Origin: Flavobacteriales bacterium UBA5692
Lineage (GTDB): Bacteria; Bacteroidota; Bacteroidia; Flavobacteriales_D; Sanyastnellaceae
Reading direction: 5' to 3'
DNA: 11,955 nucleotides
NCBI GenBank assembly: GCA_002420235.1
Contig: DIHQ01000179.1
Location: 6,891 to 18,845 of the forward strand
Every line of letters begins with the position of its first letter. The first letter of the stretch is position 1. Both the position numbers and the translations under genes were made by a program. Below the pieces are notes generated by a model. It was not told the origin of the DNA, ran no database searches, and saw nothing but the letters and a program-made list of their open reading frames with translations. Of the stretch, positions 7,461 through 11,955 are shown in pieces.

Positions 7461-7477
7461 CTGAATAATTTTTTCAG
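7461..7477. promoter_or_regulatory. Operator-like imperfect palindrome in the aspS leader
   Basis: CTGAATAATTTTTTCAG is a palindrome centred on 7469, with seven of eight pairs matching (arms CTGAA and TTCAG). It lies in the short aspS leader, between the predicted transcription start and the ATG, and inside the divergent region shared with pccB. It could be a repressor site or a small mRNA hairpin. No known operator is recognised. Confidence 0.3.
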
Positions 7478-7482
7478 ACCCT

Positions 7483-7490
7483 CAAAGGTA
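7483..7490 (-). promoter_or_regulatory. Candidate -7 promoter element for the aspS operon
   Basis: TACCTTTG on the minus strand matches the Bacteroidota -7 consensus TAnnTTTG exactly, 27 bases before the aspS ATG, giving a leader of roughly 20-25 bases. No TTG is present at the usual -33 spacing, so the upstream half is poor. The location in the only long intergenic region of the window, ahead of a four-gene operon, is the main support. Confidence 0.5.
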
Positions 7491-7528
7491 CGGCGTGAAC
7501 CTTGGTCATTCCTAGGCGCCCATGTCCG

Positions 7529-7536
7529 TAGATTTG
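7529..7536 (+). promoter_or_regulatory. Candidate -7 promoter element for pccB
   Basis: TAGATTTG matches TAnnTTTG exactly and ends only four bases before the pccB ATG, so transcription would start at or next to the start codon. A TTG at 7502-7504 lies 24 bases upstream of the box, slightly beyond the usual 17-23 spacing. A one-mismatch alternative, TAATTTTT at 7466-7473, would give a conventional leader. Confidence 0.4.
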
Positions 7537-7540
7537 TTCT

Positions 7541-9082
7541 ATGGAACAGCACAGAAATCGGCTCAATGAATTGCGTGAACAGGCGTTGCAGGGTGGAGGA
7601 GAGAAGCGCGTGAAGGCACAGCATTCTAAAGGTAAATTGACAGCGCGTGAACGCTTGAATTTGCTTCTGGACCCCGATAGTTTTGAGGAATTGGGGATGC
7701 TCGTGAAGCACCGTTCGACCAACTTCGGGTTGGACAAGCAGGAGTTCCTTGGCGATGGTGTGGTGACAGGATACGGCCGCGTGAACGGCAGGTTGGTTTA
7801 TGTTTATTCGCAGGATTTTACGGTACTGGGGGGGTCCCTTGCAGAGGCTCATGCTAAAAAAATTTGCCGGGTTATGGACCTCGCCATGAAGAATGGCGCA
7901 CCCCTCATCGGACTCAATGATAGCGGCGGTGCCCGCATACAAGAGGGCGTGGTGTCGCTTGGTGGCTACGCGGATATCTTCTATCGTAACGTGCGGGCGA
8001 GCGGAGTGATTCCACAGTTGAGTGCTATACTTGGTCCGTGTGCCGGAGGAGCTGTGTATTCGCCGGCTTTGACAGACTTCATTTTCATGGCAGAAGGGAC
8101 CAGTTACATGTTTGTAACGGGACCCAACGTAGTTAAAACCGTAACGCACGAAGAGGTAACAAGCGAAGAATTGGGCGGCGCAAAAACGCACGCGGGCAAG
8201 TCGGGGGTTGCACATTTTACGGCAGCCAACGAAGCTCTAGTCATCCAGCATATTAAAGACATCCTTAGCTTCTTGCCGCAGAATTGCGAGGAGGATCCCG
8301 AGGTCTTGCCCTACGCTCCGAGCGATGAACAGCGACCAGCGTTGGATTCTATTGTGCCGGAAAACGCTCAGCAGCCCTACGACATTCGCGAGGTGGTAAA
8401 CGAAGTTTGTGATACGGGAACCTTCACTGAGGTCCAAAAGGATTATGCGGAAAACATTGTGTGTGGATTTGCGCGTCTCGCTGGCAACAGTGTCGGGGTC
8501 GTAGCTAATCAACCGGCGTTTCTTGCGGGAGTCTTAGACAATAATGCGTCAACGAAGGCGGCGCGTTTTGTGCGCACCTGCGATGCTTTTAATGTGCCGT
8601 TACTCGTGATCGAAGATGTCCCCGGATTTTTACCTGGAACAGACCAAGAATGGAATGGCATCATCACTAACGGCGCTAAGCTACTGTATGCATTTAGTGA
8701 GGCGACCGTGCCTCGGATCACCGTCATCACAAGGAAAGCATACGGTGGAGCCTACGATGTAATGAATAGTCAGCACATAGGCGCTGATCTGGTTTATGCC
8801 TGGCCAACAGCTGAAATTGCAGTCATGGGCGCCAAAGGTGCTGCCGAAATCATCTTTAAGCGTGACATTGCTTCATCGGACAATCCGGAGACGACGTGGC
8901 GGGAAAAGGAAGCGGAATACGCAGAGTTGTTCGCTCATCCATACAATGCAGCGGCCCGAGGTTATGTGGATGAGGTCATCTTACCACACAACACCCGGGC
9001 CAAACTGATTCGAGCATTTGATATGCTTCAGAACAAAGTCGATACTCTACCGCGCAAGAAGCACGGTAATGTTCCACTTTGA
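7541..9082 (+). CDS. pccB: Propionyl-CoA carboxylase beta subunit (acyl-CoA carboxylase carboxyltransferase)
   Basis: This 513-residue protein transfers the carboxyl group from carboxybiotin to an acyl-CoA, most likely propionyl-CoA, giving methylmalonyl-CoA in the cytoplasm. The N-terminal carboxyltransferase domain has the family opening GKLTARERLNLLLD, SGGARIQEG and the oxyanion segment GPCAGGAVYSPAL. The C-terminal domain has PGFLPGTDQE, KAYGGAYDVM and YAWPTAEIAVMGAKGA, and ends with the family-typical KHGNVPL. Asp406 in GAYDVM occupies the position known to favour propionyl-CoA over acetyl-CoA in Streptomyces PccB. The ATG at 7541 is strongly supported because an in-frame TAG at 7529-7531 blocks any longer form. 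No biotin carboxylase or biotin carrier gene lies in the window, so the alpha subunit must be encoded elsewhere. The stop directly abuts the converging stop of the next gene. A general methylmalonyl-CoA carboxyltransferase is the alternative reading. Confidence 0.95.
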   Translation: MEQHRNRLNELREQALQGGGEKRVKAQHSKGKLTARERLNLLLDPDSFEELGMLVKHRSTNFGLDKQEFLGDGVVTGYGRVNGRLVYVYSQDFTVLGGSLAEAHAKKICRVMDLAMKNGAPLIGLNDSGGARIQEGVVSLGGYADIFYRNVRASGVIPQLSAILGPCAGGAVYSPALTDFIFMAEGTSYMFVTGPNVVKTVTHEEVTSEELGGAKTHAGKSGVAHFTAANEALVIQHIKDILSFLPQNCEEDPEVLPYAPSDEQRPALDSIVPENAQQPYDIREVVNEVCDTGTFTEVQKDYAENIVCGFARLAGNSVGVVANQPAFLAGVLDNNASTKAARFVRTCDAFNVPLLVIEDVPGFLPGTDQEWNGIITNGAKLLYAFSEATVPRITVITRKAYGGAYDVMNSQHIGADLVYAWPTAEIAVMGAKGAAEIIFKRDIASSDNPETTWREKEAEYAELFAHPYNAAARGYVDEVILPHNTRAKLIRAFDMLQNKVDTLPRKKHGNVPL

Positions 9083-9745
9083 TTATTTCGATACACGCTT
9101 GATTGAGCAGCCAATGGCCTTCGTCTCGGAAACTGCGATGGTCTTGCCCTTTGCTAATGCTGCGATGGCATCTTTAACATAGTGCTCAGTGACTGCTTCA
9201 GCGTCGCTAACGTTGTTGTCTATTGAACCGCGATACACTAAAGCCATATCGCCATCGAAAAGGTAGACATGCGGTGTCTTCAATGCTCCGAATGCATCAG
9301 CCAACTCGTGGTTGGCATCGAGAAGGTACGGCATGCCGTATTTGTTTTCCTTGGCGTGTGCCTTCATTGCTTCCATGCTGTCGTGGTTATAACGTTTTGC
9401 TTCGTTGGAATTGACGAGGACCATGGCGACTCCATTTTCTTTCGCGAAACTAGCCGTTTCGTTGTACCGGCCTTCCCAGCCGTCGGACTTCATGCCATTG
9501 CCTACAACAAATGGGCAAGTGTTGCAGCTGAAAACAACGAGCAGACCATTGGGCCCGGCGGCGCTGTTAAGACTCATTTCCTTACCATTCACATTCATCA
9601 TGAGACCTTCGGCAAGCGGTGCCTTGGAACCAATAGCCAATTCAGGTTGTGGTTCTGCTATTCCAGCGCTTGTCATGAAAAAACCGAGGGCTAGGGCGCA
9701 GGCTATACCTACAGCGCCTTTACGGGGGGGATTTAAAACATTCAT
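9083..9745 (-). CDS. Exported thioredoxin/peroxiredoxin-like protein (PRX-like family) with CxxC
   Basis: The product is about 220 residues with a signal peptide: basic PPRKG, a hydrophobic stretch, and probable cleavage near GIA before EPQPEL, so it should act outside the cytoplasm. The body is a thioredoxin-fold AhpC/TSA-like domain. The active site reads SCNTCPFVVGNG, the CNxCPFV form typical of the peroxiredoxin-like group that has a CxxC rather than a single peroxidatic Cys. The cis-Pro region is KTPHVYLFD, and a conserved third Cys is near the end (AIGCSIK). A thiol-disulfide or peroxide-related role is likely but unproven. I chose the ATG at 9745 because it gives a normal signal peptide; an in-frame ATG at 9760 is also possible. 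A C7 run (coding strand) falls within the first codons. It follows queA in the same direction after a gap of 93 bases containing inverted repeats, so it may have its own promoter. Confidence 0.88.
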   Translation of the reverse strand: MNVLNPPRKGAVGIACALALGFFMTSAGIAEPQPELAIGSKAPLAEGLMMNVNGKEMSLNSAAGPNGLLVVFSCNTCPFVVGNGMKSDGWEGRYNETASFAKENGVAMVLVNSNEAKRYNHDSMEAMKAHAKENKYGMPYLLDANHELADAFGALKTPHVYLFDGDMALVYRGSIDNNVSDAEAVTEHYVKDAIAALAKGKTIAVSETKAIGCSIKRVSK

Positions 9746-9780
9746 GTTGTCTTTAACCATTGATTGGTGTCGAAGTTCGC

Positions 9781-9806
9781 TTCTGTAAAGTGATTAGACC
9801 ACAGAA
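9781..9806. repeat. Inverted repeat TTCTGT-N14-ACAGAA upstream of the PRX-like gene
   Basis: Six-base perfect arms (9781-9786 and 9801-9806) are separated by 14 bases, in the gap between queA and the thioredoxin-like gene, 35 bases before that gene's ATG. The spacing suits a dimeric regulator site better than an RNA hairpin. The match could be chance. Confidence 0.25.
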
Positions 9807-9808
9807 AT

Positions 9809-9826
9809 TTTGCAAACACATGCAAA
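9809..9826. repeat. Inverted repeat TTTGCA-N6-TGCAAA after queA
   Basis: Six-base perfect arms (9809-9814 and 9821-9826) flank a 6-base loop, 12 bases beyond the queA stop in the direction of transcription. It is AT-rich and not followed by a good U-tract, so it is a weak terminator at best. It could equally be an operator for the thioredoxin-like gene. Confidence 0.28.
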
Positions 9827-9838
9827 GGGTCAAGGTAA

Positions 9839-10888
9839 TTAACGAATGAGGAGCGCGTCGCCGTATGCAAAAAAGCGATACTTCTCCTTCATGGCTTCGT
9901 TGTACGCTTCCATCACAAGGTCGTATCCGCCGAATGCAGAACTGAGCATAAGCAAAGTGCTTTGCGGAGTATGAAAGTTGGTAATCAGGGCATCAGAAAT
10001 TTTGAAGTCATACTTCGGGAAAATGAACTTGTTCATCCAACCGTTGTATGGTTTCAACGTATCGGTGGTACTGACGGAAGTTTCCATGGCTCGCATAGCT
10101 GTTGCTCCGATGGATACTATACGACGACCTTCAGCCTTAGCGCGATTCACACGAGCCACGCAATCTTCGGCAATGATTAGTTGTTCTGAATCCACCTTGT
10201 GCTTTGTCAAATCTTCGACTTCCACGGGGCGGAATGTTCCCAAACCGATATGCAAAGTCAAAAAAGTCATGTCGATACCCTTGATTTCGAGGCGCTTTAA
10301 AAGTTGCTTGGAAAAGTGCAAACCAGCGGTAGGTACCGCTACAGCACCCAATTTGTCAGCATAGATAGTCTGGAATCGTTCTTGGTCTTCAGGCTCAACT
10401 TCCCGTTGCAGGTATTTGGGAATAGGGGTCTCACCAAGTTGCGATATGACTTCCATGAATTCTTCGTGAGAACCATCGAATAAGAAGCGCAAAGTCCGAC
10501 CGCGTGACGTGGTGTTATCAATGACTTCGGCGACCAATTCGTCGTTTTCACCAAAATAGAGCTTGTTGCCTATGCGGATCTTCCGCGCTGGGTCGACAAG
10601 GACGTCCCAGAGGATGCTTTCGCGGTTCAATTCACGCAGCAAAAACACTTCTATAACCGCTCCTGTTTTTTCTTTATTGCCGTACAATTTCGCCGGGAAA
10701 ACCTTGGTGTCATTGGCTACAAAAACATCACCTTCGTCGAATTCACCCAAAACATCCTTGAACATCTTGTGCTCAATTTTTCCAGTGTCTTTGTGGAGTA
10801 CCATCAAGCGGCTGTCGTCCCGGTTTTCGAGGGGATGCTTCGCAATGAGGTCTGGTGAAATGTCGAATTTGAAAGAAGATAGCTTCAT
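9839..10888 (-). CDS. queA: S-adenosylmethionine:tRNA ribosyltransferase-isomerase (queuosine synthesis)
   Basis: QueA moves the ribosyl part of S-adenosylmethionine onto preQ1 at position 34 of tRNAs with GUN anticodons (Asp, Asn, His, Tyr), forming epoxyqueuosine. The 349-residue product is family length. Recognisable segments are ENRDDSRLMVLHKDTGKIEH near the N terminus, NDTKVFPAKLYGNKEKTGA, PTAGLHFSKQLL, THIGLGTFRPV-like TLHIGLGTFRPVEVED, and NFHTPQSTLLML near the end. I chose the ATG at 10888 because Bacteroidota homologues begin MKLSxFKFD. The frame stays open 34 codons further upstream, but that extension has no family similarity and would overlap truB. The gene follows truB by 64 bases, and a good promoter lies in that gap. 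No Shine-Dalgarno is seen before the start. Confidence 0.97.
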   Translation of the reverse strand: MKLSSFKFDISPDLIAKHPLENRDDSRLMVLHKDTGKIEHKMFKDVLGEFDEGDVFVANDTKVFPAKLYGNKEKTGAVIEVFLLRELNRESILWDVLVDPARKIRIGNKLYFGENDELVAEVIDNTTSRGRTLRFLFDGSHEEFMEVISQLGETPIPKYLQREVEPEDQERFQTIYADKLGAVAVPTAGLHFSKQLLKRLEIKGIDMTFLTLHIGLGTFRPVEVEDLTKHKVDSEQLIIAEDCVARVNRAKAEGRRIVSIGATAMRAMETSVSTTDTLKPYNGWMNKFIFPKYDFKISDALITNFHTPQSTLLMLSSAFGGYDLVMEAYNEAMKEKYRFFAYGDALLIR

Positions 10889-10905
10889 GAGGCGCGATAA
10901 GGCGG

Positions 10906-10936
10906 CAAAGCTAAGCAATTCGAAATCAAAGGTCAA
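10906..10936 (-). promoter_or_regulatory. Candidate queA promoter (TTG-N20-TAnnTTTG)
   Basis: On the minus strand TAGCTTTG (10906-10913) matches the Bacteroidota -7 box exactly, and TTG (10934-10936) lies 20 bases upstream, the expected -33 spacing. Both fall in the 64-base gap between truB and queA. Transcription would start about ten bases before the queA ATG. This is the best promoter match in the window. Confidence 0.55.
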
Positions 10937-10952
10937 CCGCGATGGCGTCCGT

Positions 10953-11684
10953 TCAAATCGGGGTTGACTCGATGGCGGAAAGTAGGTCATCTAAAGACCG
11001 GCATTGATTGATGCCGAATTCGCCGCATTTTGTTCTTCGCAAGTCAATAAGGTGCCCGCCGACCCCGAGGGTCTCCCCGAGGTCTCGAGCGATGGCGCGT
11101 ATGTAGGTTCCTTTGGAGCAATCGATTTCAGTAAATGCATCGATTACAGCATGACCTTCGATTTCGTTGGCTACCATTGCATTGATGTCAAACTTTGAAA
11201 TGTAAACGGTGGCGGGCTGTAGCTTGATTTCGCCTCCTTTGCGGGCCACGGCATAGGCCTTTTGTCCCTTGACTTTTTTAGCGCTGTAAAGTGGGGGTAT
11301 TTGCTCTATGGTGCCGGTTTGCTTTGCCGCGGCGGCGAAAACGGTCTTCGGGTCAATGTGTCGAGTATCAATCCATTTGCTCACAGGTAATTCGGCATCG
11401 AGGCAGGGTGTTTTTGCGCCGAGCCGAATGGTTGCTGAGTAGGATTTATTGACGGATTGGAGGCTCCCAATTGCTTTGGTGGCATGACCGGTGCAGATGA
11501 CCAGAACTCCGGTAGCTAGAGGGTCGAGCGTGCCTGTGTGTCCGACCTTAAATTTTTTAACCCCGAATAGGTTGCGCAAGGCCCAGCGGAGTTTGTTCAC
11601 AACGTCAAAGGAGGTCCATCTTGCAGGTTTGTCGACGAGCAGGAACTGACCGTCCACGAAGCGCTGCCGGGATGAAAAATCCAT
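10953..11684 (-). CDS. truB: tRNA pseudouridine-55 synthase
   Basis: TruB converts uridine 55 in the T-loop of nearly all elongator tRNAs to pseudouridine and also helps tRNA folding. The catalytic motif GHTGTLDPLATGVL is present with the nucleophilic Asp at residue 54, preceded by the N-terminal LLVDKPARWTS segment. YSAKKVKGQKAYAVARKG and the later GTYIRAIARDLGE are also typical. I chose the ATG at 11684, giving 243 residues. It fits the short Bacteroidota form and clears the stop of the upstream gene by 22 bases. Starts at 11717 (11-bp overlap with mfd) and 11777 are in frame, but add sequence with no family similarity. The near-match TGATTTTG lies just before the chosen start. The protein seems to lack the long C-terminal PUA domain of E. 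coli TruB. queA follows downstream, giving a tRNA-modification pair. Confidence 0.95.
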   Translation of the reverse strand: MDFSSRQRFVDGQFLLVDKPARWTSFDVVNKLRWALRNLFGVKKFKVGHTGTLDPLATGVLVICTGHATKAIGSLQSVNKSYSATIRLGAKTPCLDAELPVSKWIDTRHIDPKTVFAAAAKQTGTIEQIPPLYSAKKVKGQKAYAVARKGGEIKLQPATVYISKFDINAMVANEIEGHAVIDAFTEIDCSKGTYIRAIARDLGETLGVGGHLIDLRRTKCGEFGINQCRSLDDLLSAIESTPI

Positions 11685-11706
11685 CACAGCAAAATCAGAG
11701 ACGGCC

Positions 11707-11955
11707 TTACTTACCATCAGTAATAGCTTCGGGTGGATGGTAATCCGGCGCAGCTTCTTCGGCTCGCAGTCCGGCAATGTCTTCTAACACTCTTAAAGAG
11801 GCGAGGGGGCTATTGATGTTTTCGATGCTCATTCTAAGGGCATTGTTCCGCTGGTACATCTTTGTGTCCCGGGCGTGGACCTTAAGGTAGTTGAGGATGC
11901 GGGAGAACGTCGAACTTTGGAAGAAGGGACTGTTTTCATCGGCTATGAAGGCCGC
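11707..11955 (-). CDS. mfd: Probable transcription-repair coupling factor Mfd, C-terminal end (partial)
   Basis: A minus-strand frame enters from the right edge and ends at a TAA at 11707-11709; 82 residues are visible. The segment around PFFQSSTFSRILNYL, then a short basic stretch, IENINSPLASLRVLEDI, and a disordered acidic tail resembles the end of the Mfd C-terminal (TRCF/D7) domain, which in full-length Mfd masks the UvrA-binding surface. Mfd is an ATP-driven translocase that removes stalled RNA polymerase and recruits UvrA to template-strand lesions. The helicase motifs lie outside the window, so the call rests on this short C-terminal similarity recognised by eye. truB starts 22 bases downstream, so the two are probably co-transcribed. 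Confidence 0.62.
   Translation of the reverse strand, partial: AAFIADENSPFFQSSTFSRILNYLKVHARDTKMYQRNNALRMSIENINSPLASLRVLEDIAGLRAEEAAPDYHPPEAITDGK

Noticed and set aside
7828..7834. G7 run inside pccB as a possible frameshift or phase-variable site
   Set aside because: It encodes a conserved LGGS segment in an intact frame, and a run of this length is expected by chance about once in the window.
7343..8215. A 290-codon open frame on the minus strand covering the aspS start and the first part of pccB
   Set aside because: It lies antisense to two well-supported genes, its composition (Arg/His/Cys-rich) is not protein-like for this genome, and no family is recognised.
10889..10990. N-terminal extension of QueA by 34 residues
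   Set aside because: The extension does not resemble any QueA N terminus, overlaps truB, and contains the predicted queA promoter; the family start is at 10888.
11685..11777. Longer TruB forms starting at 11717 or 11777
   Set aside because: The added residues overlap the upstream coding sequence and are not conserved in the TruB family.
1..11955. CRISPR array, insertion sequence, prophage, toxin-antitoxin or defence island
   Set aside because: No spaced direct repeats, transposase, integrase or defence-type proteins are visible, and nearly every base belongs to a housekeeping or conserved gene.

Overview
The window looks like chromosome of a member of the Bacteroidota, probably a Flavobacteriales-type lineage. 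The evidence is the family flavour of the proteins (tandem secreted amidohydrolase-like proteins, a CGC bacilliredoxin, Bacteroidota-style QueA and TrpRS), the near absence of Shine-Dalgarno sequences before the starts, and several exact matches to the Bacteroidota -7 promoter element TAnnTTTG just upstream of genes. Gene density is very high. No stretch longer than 85 bases lacks a gene, and I see no mobile element, CRISPR array, tRNA or rRNA. It reads as an ordinary housekeeping region rather than an accessory island. I did not find a clear undescribed system, although a few arrangements deserve a second look.

Layout. Bases 1-2102 (+) hold the 3' part of an amidohydrolase gene overlapping by 4 bp a second, exported amidohydrolase-fold gene that has lost recognisable metal ligands. 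A small hairpin lies between this pair and a converging minus-strand operon. That operon (7455 down to 2120) is aspS, a bacilliredoxin, a large Trp-rich multi-pass membrane protein, then trpS, with gaps of only 9, 9 and 11 bases. An 85-base divergent promoter region (7456-7540) separates it from pccB (+), the carboxyltransferase beta subunit of a propionyl-CoA-type carboxylase. pccB abuts, stop to stop, an exported thioredoxin/peroxiredoxin-like gene (-). Upstream of that on the minus strand are queA, truB and the 3' end of what looks like mfd.

How the genes fit together. Most of the window concerns translation and tRNA: two aminoacyl-tRNA synthetases (Asp, Trp), a queuosine synthesis enzyme (QueA, which acts on GUN-anticodon tRNAs including tRNA-Asp) and the pseudouridine-55 synthase TruB. 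Thiol redox is the second theme (bacilliredoxin in the cytoplasm, a CxxC protein outside it). The most curious arrangement is a membrane protein with about 6% tryptophan encoded directly upstream of, and apparently co-transcribed with, tryptophanyl-tRNA synthetase.
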